Positions 18,470 to 29,066 of a stretch of 64,000 bases of DNA are shown piece by piece. Location: contig NZ_PYMB01000010.1 in assembly GCF_003026455.1 (NCBI RefSeq), positions 62,001 to 126,000 of the forward strand. Direction: 5' to 3'. Position numbers and translations under genes: made by a program. The notes beneath the pieces were generated by a model. That model was given only the letters and a program-made list of their open reading frames with translations, did not search any database and had not been told where the DNA came from. The stretch's first letter is position 1; each line of letters starts with the position of its first letter. This DNA is from Photobacterium rosenbergii. GTDB taxonomy: Bacteria; Pseudomonadota; Gammaproteobacteria; Enterobacterales; Vibrionaceae.

Positions 18470-19110
18470 GGTTTATTCTCTTCCTTTGGCATTGTCAGGC
18501 CACGCACCAACAGATTGACATTATGCTCGGCCAACTCAGCCAGATAAGCTTCATCCATTTCAATATTTTGCAGCGTCAGCAGCGAGGGCGGAATGAGAAA
18601 AGGGAATACCATCAAACTGATAAAACTCATCCTCGCCTTTTCAGGACACACATCAGCCCTAAGCTCGCCTTGCTTTTGCAATTGCTGGAACATCACTTCA
18701 ATCGCAGGGCGAGCCACCTCGTTGAAGATCTTTTCCATGGTCTGGCGCTGCAGATCAGCCGGCTCCATCATCATGGCCCGGGCAATCAATTTCGGCATAT
18801 CTGGATTGGGTGCCATGATACGATAATAGGTACGCATCAAATCCCCGATAGATGCAAAATCCCCTTTGTCCAAGGCCACTTTTAGCTGGGCTTGGATCGG
18901 GGTAATCGTCTCCCTCAACATGGCTTCATACAGGCCAGACTTATTGGCGAAGTAATAGCGGATCAACGCGACATTGACGTCAGCACGGTTAGCGATCATC
19001 CGTGTCGAGACTTTACCGTAAGGCAAACTGACAAAGAGTTTCCTCGCTTCAACAATCAACCTCTGCCTGGCATCTGAATCGCCGACAGGGCGCCCTGCCT
19101 TACCTACCAT
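18463..19110 (-). CDS. TetR family repressor of the RND operon
   Basis: 215 residues with an N-terminal helix-turn-helix at about 15-60 (VSTRMIANRADVNVALIRYY, then FANKSGLYEAM) and a helical ligand domain. ATG 19110 follows a GGGAGG ribosome site. It is the first gene of tetR-adaptor-pump, so it would repress itself and the pump. Two AT-rich palindromes 53 and 118 bp upstream are fitting operators (listed). The ligand that relieves repression is probably a pump substrate (inference). The C terminus lies inside the adaptor gene. Confidence 0.9.
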   Translation of the reverse strand: MVGKAGRPVGDSDARQRLIVEARKLFVSLPYGKVSTRMIANRADVNVALIRYYFANKSGLYEAMLRETITPIQAQLKVALDKGDFASIGDLMRTYYRIMAPNPDMPKLIARAMMMEPADLQRQTMEKIFNEVARPAIEVMFQQLQKQGELRADVCPEKARMSFISLMVFPFLIPPSLLTLQNIEMDEAYLAELAEHNVNLLVRGLTMPKEENKPC

Positions 19111-19162
19111 GACGCCTCCCTAAAACCTTTGTTATTGCGCACATTCTGCATTCACTTCGCTC

Positions 19163-19182
19163 AATTAATCACTTGATTAATT
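19163..19182. promoter_or_regulatory. Operator palindrome 1 upstream of the tetR operon
   Basis: AATTAATCA (19163-19171), CT, then TGATTAATT (19174-19182): nine perfect pairs around a 2-bp centre. It shares the core TTAATCA...TGATTAA with the second site at 19228. Confidence 0.7.
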
Positions 19183-19227
19183 TTAAGCTTTGCCCGCCAG
19201 ACTAACAGGGCATTAATTCCCTACAAT

Positions 19228-19243
19228 TTAATCAATTGATTAA
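19228..19243. promoter_or_regulatory. Operator palindrome 2 upstream of the tetR operon
   Basis: A perfect 16-bp palindrome, TTAATCAATTGATTAA. Its centre is 63 bp from that of palindrome 1, close to six DNA turns, so two repressor dimers could sit on the same face. Confidence 0.7.
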
Positions 19244-19446
19244 TTTTAATATATGAGAGATTTGCCCTCTTTGATGTGATACCAACAAAGAAATAACATT
19301 CAGCTTTGCCTTTGCGGGCCATTAATTTCGCCCTTAGCAAGCGCCCCCACCATAGCAGCCATGAATACAACTGGTCTGATTTGTCACAATAGCCACGAAA
19401 TATCAACTGAATAACCAAGAAAAGAAAATAAACATGCAATTTGGGG

Positions 19447-19476
19447 TTGACGGTCAGCCTGTCTATTTGGTATTCA
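19447..19476 (+). promoter_or_regulatory. Candidate promoter of the leu operon
   Basis: TTGACG (19447-19452, 5/6 match to -35), an 18-bp spacer, then TATTCA (19471-19476, weak -10). It ends 34 bp before the leader peptide start. The -35 is good and the -10 is poor. Confidence 0.45.
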
Positions 19477-19509
19477 TTTGTTAACCAAGTTTGTGGATAT
19501 ATTTCAATT

Positions 19510-19575
19510 ATGAAAATGCGTTTCTCATCTCTTCTCCTAAGCCTCCTCCTTATCGTGACAAGATCGCGCGGGTAG
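19510..19575 (+). CDS. leuL: leu operon leader peptide
   Basis: A 21-codon frame, MKMRFSSLLLSLLLIVTRSRG, with six leucine codons in seven (CTT CTC CTA AGC CTC CTC CTT). It is followed at 19606-19637 by a strong hairpin with a T run. This is the classic layout of transcription attenuation: a ribosome stalled on leucine codons lets an alternative structure form. The stop-codon region GCGCGGGT (19566-19573) repeats the 3' arm of the terminator and can pair with its 5' arm (19611-19618) as the antiterminator. The ribosome site is weak. Confidence 0.88.
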   Translation: MKMRFSSLLLSLLLIVTRSRG

Positions 19576-19605
19576 CTTATGGGTGGGAAACACCACTAAG
19601 AATTC

Positions 19606-19637
19606 AAAAAACCCGCGCAGACTGCGCGGGTTTTTTC
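19606..19637 (+). terminator. Leucine attenuator terminator
   Basis: CCCGCGCA (19612-19619) pairs with TGCGCGGG (19623-19630) around a 3-nt loop, extended by A6/T6, with a T run. It lies 67 bp before leuA. Competing pairing with 19566-19573 would prevent it forming when leucyl-tRNA is scarce. Confidence 0.9.
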
Positions 19638-19703
19638 TTATACAGGCCAGCGCAAGCGGATGCAGACAACGCCAATAACGGCAGCCAATGAAAGGAAGTA
19701 GCA

Positions 19704-22345
<2,642 letters not shown>

Positions 22346-22368
22346 TCGCAGCAAGGAGCAAACGAGCA

Positions 22369-23802
22369 ATGTCTACAACTAAAGCGCCTCAGACGCTATA
22401 CGAAAAAATCTACGATGCCCACGTTGCGGTTGCCGCCGAAGGCGAAAACCCAATCCTATACATCGACCGTCACTTGGTACACGAAGTGACGTCACCGCAG
22501 GCCTTTGATGGCCTACGTGAAAAAGGCCGCAAGGTACGCCAGGTCGGCAAAACATTCGCGACCATGGATCACAACGTCTCAACCCAGACCAAGGACATCA
22601 AAGCCTCTGGCGAGATGGCCCGTATCCAGATGGAAACCCTTGCCAAGAACTGTGAAGAGTTCGGTGTCACCCTTTACGACCTGAACCACAAATACCAAGG
22701 CATCGTCCATGTCATGGGCCCGGAGCTGGGCATTACCCTACCGGGCATGACGATTGTCTGTGGTGACTCGCACACGGCAACCCACGGTGCATTCGGCTCA
22801 CTGGCCTTCGGTATCGGTACTTCGGAAGTCGAGCATGTATTGGCGACCCAGACCCTGAAGCAAGCCCGTGCCAAAACAATGAAGATTGAAGTGAAAGGCA
22901 AGGTCGCTGAAGGCATTACCGCCAAAGACATCGTGCTGGCGATCATCGGCAAGACTACTGCAGCCGGTGGTACCGGCCACGTGGTGGAATTCTGTGGTGA
23001 AGCGATCACCGACCTGACCATGGAAGGACGCATGACGGTCTGTAACATGGCTATCGAGTTGGGTGCCAAAGCCGGCCTTATCGCCCCAGACCAAACCACT
23101 TTCGACTACATCAAGGATCGTAAATTTTCGCCAGCAGGCGGCGATCTAGAAGCGGCTATCGAATACTGGAAGACACTGAAAACTGACGATGATGCCAAGT
23201 TCGATACCGTAGTTACCCTAGAAGCCAAAGACATCAAGCCGCAGGTAACCTGGGGCACCAACCCTGGCCAGGTAATTGCCGTGGACCAACCTATTCCTGC
23301 GCCAACTGACTTTGCCGATCCGGTCGAGCAGGCGTCTGCAGAGAAAGCATTGGCTTACATGGGCTTGGAAGCTGGCAAGAAGCTGTCTGACTTTGCTATC
23401 GACAAAGTATTCATCGGCTCTTGCACCAACTCGCGCATCGAAGACATGCGTGCTGCAGCAGCCATTGCCAAAGGCCGTAAGGTTGCTGCCAACGTCCAAG
23501 CATTGGTTGTACCGGGTTCGGAGCAAGTTAAAGCCCAGGCTGAGAAAGAAGGGTTGGACAAAATCTTCATCGACGCCGGATTTGAATGGCGCCTACCGGG
23601 TTGTTCCATGTGCCTAGCCATGAACAATGACCGCCTAGGCCCAGGTGAGCGCTGCGCATCAACCAGTAACCGTAACTTCGAAGGTCGTCAGGGCCGTGAC
23701 GGTCGTACTCACTTGGTGAGCCCGGCGATGGCAGCTGCGGCTGCGTGTGCAGGCCACTTTGTTGATATCCGCGAACTAGACAACGTTGCTGTGACGGCTT
23801 AA
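22369..23802 (+). CDS. leuC: 3-isopropylmalate dehydratase, large subunit
   Basis: With LeuD it isomerises 2-isopropylmalate to 3-isopropylmalate. It is an aconitase-like subunit of 477 residues carrying a 4Fe-4S cluster. The cysteine ligands are visible in [14 protein letters not shown] (about 350) and in GCSMCLAMN (about 411-419). The segment [13 protein letters not shown] (about 130) is a family signature. It starts 23 bp after leuB with an AAGGAG ribosome site and is followed 16 bp later by leuD. Confidence 0.98.
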   Translation: MSTTKAPQTLYEKIYDAHVAVAAEGENPILYIDRHLVHEVTSPQAFDGLREKGRKVRQVGKTFATMDHNVSTQTKDIKASGEMARIQMETLAKNCEEFGVTLYDLNHKYQGIVHVMGPELGITLPGMTIVCGDSHTATHGAFGSLAFGIGTSEVEHVLATQTLKQARAKTMKIEVKGKVAEGITAKDIVLAIIGKTTAAGGTGHVVEFCGEAITDLTMEGRMTVCNMAIELGAKAGLIAPDQTTFDYIKDRKFSPAGGDLEAAIEYWKTLKTDDDAKFDTVVTLEAKDIKPQVTWGTNPGQVIAVDQPIPAPTDFADPVEQASAEKALAYMGLEAGKKLSDFAIDKVFIGSCTNSRIEDMRAAAAIAKGRKVAANVQALVVPGSEQVKAQAEKEGLDKIFIDAGFEWRLPGCSMCLAMNNDRLGPGERCASTSNRNFEGRQGRDGRTHLVSPAMAAAAACAGHFVDIRELDNVAVTA

Positions 23803-23818
23803 GAGAAGGAACGAGACA

Positions 23819-24421
23819 ATGACAGGATTTAAACAACACACCGGTTTGGTCGTTCCATTGGATGCCGCCAACGTCGATACCGATGCTATTATCCCTAAGC
23901 AGTTTCTGCAGAAAGTGACCCGCACCGGTTTTGGCAAGCACCTATTCCATGACTGGCGCTTCCTCGATGATGCCGGCGAGCAGCCAAACCCAGAGTTTGT
24001 GATGAATGCGCCGCGCTACCAGGGTGCCAGCATCTTGCTGGCCCGTGAAAACTTCGGCTGTGGCTCATCCCGTGAACACGCCCCGTGGGCCCTGGCCGAT
24101 TACGGTATCCAGGTGATGATTGCACCGAGCTTTGCCGATATCTTCTACGGCAACTCGATCAACAACCAGATGGTGCCGGTTCGCCTGACCGAGCAGGAAG
24201 TCGATGAGATCTTCCAGTACGTCGAAGCCAACGAAGGTGCTGAGGTCACCGTTGATTTGGAAGCCATGCTGGTAACGGCCAACGGCAAGCAGTACAGCTT
24301 CGAGATTGACGAGTTCCGCCGCCACTGCCTACTGAACGGCTTGGACAACATCGGCCTGACCTTGCAGCACGAAGACAAGATTGCCGAATACGAAAGTAAG
24401 ATCCCGGCGTTTTTGGCGTAA
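23819..24421 (+). CDS. leuD: 3-isopropylmalate dehydratase, small subunit
   Basis: The 200-residue swivel-domain partner of LeuC. It shows the family features [11 protein letters not shown] (about 20-30) and [15 protein letters not shown] (about 79-93), which carry substrate-contacting serine and arginine. It starts 16 bp after leuC with an AGAAGGAACG ribosome site and is the last gene of the operon, followed by a strong terminator. Confidence 0.98.
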   Translation: MTGFKQHTGLVVPLDAANVDTDAIIPKQFLQKVTRTGFGKHLFHDWRFLDDAGEQPNPEFVMNAPRYQGASILLARENFGCGSSREHAPWALADYGIQVMIAPSFADIFYGNSINNQMVPVRLTEQEVDEIFQYVEANEGAEVTVDLEAMLVTANGKQYSFEIDEFRRHCLLNGLDNIGLTLQHEDKIAEYESKIPAFLA

Positions 24422-24460
24422 CGGTTAGTACCGTTTTCGCTAGAGTCCGGTAAAAATAAC

Positions 24461-24492
24461 GCCCCAGCCCACTATGGCTGGGGCATTTTTTT
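24461..24492 (+). terminator. Terminator of leuABCD
   Basis: GCCCCAGCC/GGCTGGGGC with a 6-nt loop, followed by ATTTTTTT. It starts 40 nt after leuD. Confidence 0.93.
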
Positions 24493-24576
24493 GTCTTTTT
24501 TGCAATAAACCGGGCTACCAGCAGGTCGTCTAAGCTAAACCCTGTCATCTCTTGGGACCAAGATTAAGGATGTTCT

Positions 24577-25359
24577 ATGCGCTTTTTTGTCAGCCTGCTG
24601 TTTCTCATTTTATCGGCCAGCACTTTTGCTGCCCCCAAGGCAGACCTGTGGCCTTACTGGCAGCAATATGCCACCTCCAATTCACAAAAGGTTGATCACA
24701 GCCGTTGGCAACGCCTGCTCGATAAATACCTAGTGGTCCAGCCCCAACAAACCTTGTTCCGCTATAGCCGGGTATCGGACAGCGACAAGTATGAGCTGGA
24801 CCGTTACCTGCGCGACCTTACCAAGATCAATCCGCATCAACTAGGCCGCAACGAACAGTTTGCTTATTGGGTTAACCTCTACAATGCCCAAACAGTAAAA
24901 ATGATCCTCGATGAATATCCGGTATCTTCAATTACCAAACTCGGTGGCATCTTCAGCTTTGGCCCCTGGGATGAGCAAGTACTTACCGTTAACGGTAAAC
25001 CACTATCCCTCAATGATATCGAGCACCGGATTTTGCGCCCTATTTGGCGCGATCCGCGCATTCACTATGTCGTCAACTGTGCCAGCCTGGGTTGCCCAGA
25101 CCTCCAGCCCGAGGCCTTCACAGCCAGCAACACCGAACGCTTGCTGGAAAAATCAGCCACTCGATTTATCAACAGCCGCAAGGGCGTTAACCCCCAAGGC
25201 AGCAAAACCCAGCTCTCGTCGATTTATGAATGGTATGGCAGCGACTTCGGCAACCAGTCACAGCTGCAAAAACACATCAACCAATACCGCCAAGGAGCAT
25301 CAATTACACTTGGCAATGTCAGCTATGATTACAACTGGTCGCTCAATGAAGCCAAGTAG
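24577..25359 (+). CDS. Secreted DUF547 domain protein
   Basis: 260 residues with a clear signal peptide (FFVSLLFLILSASTFAA, cleavage near residue 19), so it is periplasmic or exported. The rest is a DUF547 domain, recognised by WVNLYNAQTVKMILDEYP (about 97) and by RIHYVVNCASLGCPDL with two cysteines (about 159-176). The function of this family is not known to me. The start has AAGGATGTTCT upstream. It stands between the leu terminator and the thiamine riboswitch, apparently alone, and no terminator was found after it. Confidence 0.82.
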   Translation: MRFFVSLLFLILSASTFAAPKADLWPYWQQYATSNSQKVDHSRWQRLLDKYLVVQPQQTLFRYSRVSDSDKYELDRYLRDLTKINPHQLGRNEQFAYWVNLYNAQTVKMILDEYPVSSITKLGGIFSFGPWDEQVLTVNGKPLSLNDIEHRILRPIWRDPRIHYVVNCASLGCPDLQPEAFTASNTERLLEKSATRFINSRKGVNPQGSKTQLSSIYEWYGSDFGNQSQLQKHINQYRQGASITLGNVSYDYNWSLNEAK

Positions 25360-25452
25360 CCCGTTTATAAATATGGCTTCATCAACGGAGCGGTTGGCAT
25401 AATAGTACCTTCCTGCTGGCAACCTTTTCCCCGCCACATTACAATAACAAGC

Positions 25453-25573
25453 GTTCTCATTGGGGAGCGCTTGTCTTTGGCCAAATTAGGCCTTGTTACA
25501 AGCTGCTGAGATTGCTGCGGCAAGACCCACAGAACCTGATCCAGTTAGTACTGGCGTAGGAATTGAGTTCGCC
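25453..25573 (+). ncRNA. TPP (thiamine pyrophosphate) riboswitch
   Basis: The THI-box consensus is present: GGGGAGCGC (25462-25470), CTGAGAT (about 25505-25511), ACCCACAGAACCTGATC (about 25525-25541), then GTTAGTACTGGCGTAGGAA (about 25544-25562). Its downstream gene is the thiamine importer thiBPQ, the standard target. No strong terminator with a T run follows, so control is probably at translation start. A hairpin at 25655-25673 sits just before the Shine-Dalgarno site. Outer limits are approximate. Confidence 0.94.
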
Positions 25574-25654
25574 ACGGTAAGCCTTCTTATCTTGCAAAGC
25601 CGGCATGACGCCTGCCTTCTGCTCAACCCTGTGCCGCTCGTACGATTATTTTTC

Positions 25655-25673
25655 CTCTTGCCGGACGCAAGAG
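25655..25673 (+). promoter_or_regulatory. Hairpin before the thiB ribosome site (likely expression platform)
   Basis: CTCTTGC/GCAAGAG with a 5-nt loop. It ends 4 nt before the AGGAG of thiB (25678-25682). It may be part of the switch that exposes or hides this site when TPP binds. Confidence 0.45.
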
Positions 25674-25688
25674 CATCAGGAGCGCATA

Positions 25689-26669
25689 GTGAAAAAATTA
25701 CTCCCACTTGTTACTTTGGCCGCCATGCCGACACTGGCTGCGGACAACACCTTAACGGTTTACACCTACAGCTCATTCGCCTCTGACTGGGGGCCGGGGC
25801 CGGCCATCGAGAAAGCGTTTGAGGCGCAGTGTGAGTGTAATTTAGAGTTCGTGGCGTTGGATGACGGTGTATCCATCCTCAACCGCATCCGCCTTGAGGG
25901 CAAGAATACCAAAGCCGATGTGTTACTCGGGCTTGATAACAACTTGCTCGACGAAGCTAAGAAAACTGGCTTGCTAGCCGAGCACCAAGTAGACACCAGC
26001 GAACTCACCTTGCCAAACGGCTGGAGCGATGCCACTTTCGTGCCTTACGACTACGGCTATTTTGCCTTTGTCTATGACAGCACCAAGCTTGAGAACCCGC
26101 CGAAAAGCTTGGATGAACTGGTCAACCGTGATGATCTCTCTATCATCTATCAAGACCCACGCACCTCTACGCCGGGCCAAGGCTTGATGCTGTGGATGAA
26201 GTCAGTTTACGGTGACAAGGCAGCACAAGCCTGGCAGCAACTGGCTGGCAAGACGGTTACCGTCACCAAAGGTTGGTCTGAGGCCTACAGCATGTTCCTC
26301 AAAGGCGAGTCAGATATGGTACTTTCATACACCACCTCACCCGCCTACCACCTGATCGCCGAGCAGGATGACAAATACAAAGCCGCCGATTTCAGCGAAG
26401 GCCACTACATGCAGGTCGAGGTAGCGGCAAAGCTGAAAAACAGCCCGAACCAAGCACTGGCTGACAAGTTCCTTGCCTTTATCCTAACGCCCGAATTTCA
26501 GTCAGTGATCCCAACAGGTAACTGGATGTATCCAGTAACGGATGTCGCCCAACCAGCCGAGTTCAAGTTACTGACCCTGCCGGGTAAAGCCCTTGAATTT
26601 TCGGCCGAGGATGTTGCCAAGCAACGCCGTAACTGGGTACGTGAGTGGCAACAGGCATTGACCAAGTAG
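25689..26669 (+). CDS. thiB: Thiamine/TPP ABC importer, periplasmic binding protein
   Basis: The 326-residue binding protein (TbpA) captures thiamine, thiamine phosphate or TPP in the periplasm for ThiPQ. I choose GTG 25689: AGGAG lies six bases upstream, and it begins a good signal peptide, KKLLPLVTLAAMPTLAAD. An ATG at 25605 in the same frame would start inside the riboswitch leader and spoil that signal. The mature protein has the family signatures VYTYSSFASDWGPGP and YDYGYFAFVYD. First gene of thiBPQ. Confidence 0.95.
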   Translation: MKKLLPLVTLAAMPTLAADNTLTVYTYSSFASDWGPGPAIEKAFEAQCECNLEFVALDDGVSILNRIRLEGKNTKADVLLGLDNNLLDEAKKTGLLAEHQVDTSELTLPNGWSDATFVPYDYGYFAFVYDSTKLENPPKSLDELVNRDDLSIIYQDPRTSTPGQGLMLWMKSVYGDKAAQAWQQLAGKTVTVTKGWSEAYSMFLKGESDMVLSYTTSPAYHLIAEQDDKYKAADFSEGHYMQVEVAAKLKNSPNQALADKFLAFILTPEFQSVIPTGNWMYPVTDVAQPAEFKLLTLPGKALEFSAEDVAKQRRNWVREWQQALTK

Positions 26670-26682
26670 TAGGCACTCACTT

Positions 26683-28272
26683 TTGAACACACGCAACACC
26701 CAACTGATGCCCGGCCTCATTACCGCCGGGCTTATTCTGTGCCTGGTGATCAGCGCCCTTGCCGCACTAGTCAATGAAGCCAGTACGCTCGATATCGCTT
26801 CGCTGTGGAACGATCCCTACCTGCGCCATATTACTGGTTTTTCCTTTACCCAGGCCTTGCTCTCGACCCTGCTGAGTACCTTACCGGCCATTCCTGTCGC
26901 CTACGCACTGTCGCGACGGCAGTTTCCGGGGAAAGCCTTGCTGATGCGGATCTTTGCCATGACCTTGGTATTACCGGTTCTGGTCGCGGTATTCGGCCTA
27001 TTGGCTATCTACGGTAACAACGGTGTACTGAGCAGCTTTCTGGCGAAGCTAGGGTGGCAGGGTAGTTTTTCGCTCTATGGCTTACAGGGGATCTTGTTGG
27101 CCCATGTTTTCCTCAACCTGCCACTGGCAGCGCGGCTGTTTGTTCAAAGCCTAGAGGGGATCCCATTTGAGCAGCACCAACTGGCTACCCACCTTGGCAT
27201 GTCGAGCTGGCACACCTTTCGTTTTGTCGCCTGGCCGAGGATACGCCAGCAGCTCCCCCATGTCGTAGGGCTCGTCTTCATGCTGTGCTTTACCAGTTTT
27301 GCCGTCATCATGGCACTGGGTGGCGGACCCAAAGCAACGACCATTGAACTGGCTATCTATCAGGCGCTGCGCTACGACTTTGACCTTGCAGGCGGCGCTA
27401 TCCTTGCCCTGTGGCAGATGCTCCTGTGCTGTAGCCTTGTCTTGCTGATCCAACGTTTTGCCAAACCACTGGCCACCTCGAGCCAATCTGTCGCCAACCT
27501 GCGCCAGAGCCAGTTCGATTCATTCGCCAGCCGTTGCTGGGACTGGGTATGGATAGGCCTTGCCCTGTTATTGGTGCTTCCCCCCCTGCTTGCGGTCTGC
27601 CTTGCGGGCTTCAATAGCCAAACTCTGGCAGCACTGGGCAGCTCCGGCCTCTGGCAGGCCGTGTTTAATTCATTGCAAATCGCAAGTATTGCTTGTGTGC
27701 TGGCCTTAGTTGGCGGCGTAGCGATACTGCTCACTAGCCGGCAATGGCGCCTCCAACATCGCCGCTGGCAGGCCGATGGGCTGGACCTGATTGGCACTAT
27801 TATCTTGGTCACCCCGGGGTTAGTCCTAAGTACCGGTATCTTCTTATTACTGCGCCAGTTTACCGACGCCTTTGCCGCTGCTTTCTGGGTGGTGGTTGCG
27901 GTCAATGCCCTGATGGCCCTGCCATATGTACTCAAGACACTTAGCCAGCCAATGCTCCACGTTGCCCAACAATACGAGCCTTTGTGCCAGAGCCTCGGCA
28001 TGACCGGGCTATCACGGCTTATGCTGGTAGAGTGGCGGGCCTTGAAAAAGCCCTTTGCCCAGTCTCTGGCTATCGGGTTTGTACTGTCACTCGGCGATTT
28101 GGGGGCTATAGCACTGTTTGGTAGCCAAGACTTCCAAACCCTGCCGCTCTACCTGTTCCAACTGCTCGGCAGCTACCAAATGGACGCTGCTGCAGTAGCA
28201 GCCCTGATCCTGCTCACTCTTAGCCTAGGCTTATTCTCCTTGGTTGAAAAACTGATCATCCGGAATCCATAA
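26683..28272 (+). CDS. thiP: Thiamine ABC importer, membrane permease
   Basis: A 529-residue fused permease with two homologous halves, together about 12 hydrophobic segments. Each half carries an EAA-type loop (about residues 165-185 and 430-450) for docking the ATPase ThiQ. The frame opens with TTG 26683, 13 bp after thiB, with AGTAGG about 10 bases upstream. The first methionine (ATG 26707, MPGLITAGL) is an equally possible start. The stop overlaps the thiQ start by one base (TAATG). Confidence 0.93.
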   Translation: MNTRNTQLMPGLITAGLILCLVISALAALVNEASTLDIASLWNDPYLRHITGFSFTQALLSTLLSTLPAIPVAYALSRRQFPGKALLMRIFAMTLVLPVLVAVFGLLAIYGNNGVLSSFLAKLGWQGSFSLYGLQGILLAHVFLNLPLAARLFVQSLEGIPFEQHQLATHLGMSSWHTFRFVAWPRIRQQLPHVVGLVFMLCFTSFAVIMALGGGPKATTIELAIYQALRYDFDLAGGAILALWQMLLCCSLVLLIQRFAKPLATSSQSVANLRQSQFDSFASRCWDWVWIGLALLLVLPPLLAVCLAGFNSQTLAALGSSGLWQAVFNSLQIASIACVLALVGGVAILLTSRQWRLQHRRWQADGLDLIGTIILVTPGLVLSTGIFLLLRQFTDAFAAAFWVVVAVNALMALPYVLKTLSQPMLHVAQQYEPLCQSLGMTGLSRLMLVEWRALKKPFAQSLAIGFVLSLGDLGAIALFGSQDFQTLPLYLFQLLGSYQMDAAAVAALILLTLSLGLFSLVEKLIIRNP

Positions 28273-28991
28273 TGCTTAATCTGCAGCAATTACAACATTG
28301 CTTCCACCATCCGAAGCAACCCGGCCAATCGACCCAGCTTTGCTTTGACCTCAGCGTTGAGGCCGGGGATATCGTCGCCCTCGTCGGCCCAAGCGGGGCC
28401 GGAAAAAGCACCCTGCTTGCCATGGTTGCCGGCTTCCTTACCCCAGAGAGTGGCACGCTCACAGTTAATGGTCAGCCAATCTGCCAACTGCACCCGGCCA
28501 ACCGCCCGCTCTCTATCTTGTTCCAGGAGCACAATTTGTTCCCGCACCTGAGTGTGTATGAAAACATTGCCCTCGGTTTGAGCCCGGCGTTGAAACTGAA
28601 CAACGAAGAAAAAGAGCACGTAGTAGTTGCAGCGGCAAAAGTGGGATTACAAAGCTACCTGGAGCGGTTGCCGGAGCAACTATCCGGCGGCCAGCGCCAA
28701 CGGGTAGCCTTAGCACGCTGCCTGATCCGCCAGCGCCCATTGCTGCTGCTCGACGAACCCTTCTCTGCACTTGATCCTGCATTAAGGAAAGAGATGCTAG
28801 AACTGGTCAGGAAGCTTGCCAGGGAGCAGAACACCACAGTACTGATGGTCACCCACAGCCCGGAAGATGCGCTGAAAATCGCCGATAAGTGTGCCTTTAT
28901 TTATCAAGGCACAGTGAAGGTCTTCGGGCCTTGCCAAGACGTATTAACCTCACCAAGCGATCCCGCCCTTAAGCGCTATCTTGGCGAGTAA
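28272..28991 (+). CDS. thiQ: Thiamine ABC importer, ATPase
   Basis: A 239-residue ABC ATPase that powers thiamine uptake. Walker A is GPSGAGKST (39-47), the signature is LSGGQRQRVALAR (about 135-147), Walker B is LLLLDEP (about 155), and the switch histidine is in VTHSPEDAL. Its ATG overlaps the thiP stop by one base, so the operon thiB-thiP-thiQ is coupled and shares the TPP riboswitch. A terminator follows. Confidence 0.96.
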   Translation: MLNLQQLQHCFHHPKQPGQSTQLCFDLSVEAGDIVALVGPSGAGKSTLLAMVAGFLTPESGTLTVNGQPICQLHPANRPLSILFQEHNLFPHLSVYENIALGLSPALKLNNEEKEHVVVAAAKVGLQSYLERLPEQLSGGQRQRVALARCLIRQRPLLLLDEPFSALDPALRKEMLELVRKLAREQNTTVLMVTHSPEDALKIADKCAFIYQGTVKVFGPCQDVLTSPSDPALKRYLGE

Positions 28992-29008
28992 TACCCCAGT
29001 AATAATGG

Positions 29009-29036
29009 AAAAAGCGAGCCAACTGGCTCGCTTTTG
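29009..29036. terminator. Bidirectional terminator between thiQ and phoH2
   Basis: AAAAGCGAGCC (29010-29020) and its complement (29025-29035) with an AACT loop. T runs on both strands serve thiQ (rightward) and the convergent phoH2 (leftward). Confidence 0.88.
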
Positions 29037-29066
29037 CAAATAGGGAAAGATACAGAACCTATATGG

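Noticed and set aside
19491..19691. Rightward 66-residue frame across the leu attenuator
   Set aside because: It runs through leuL and the terminator hairpin; the leader peptide in another frame explains the region.
22674..23099. Leftward 141-residue frame inside leuC
   Set aside because: It is a shadow of leuC codons.
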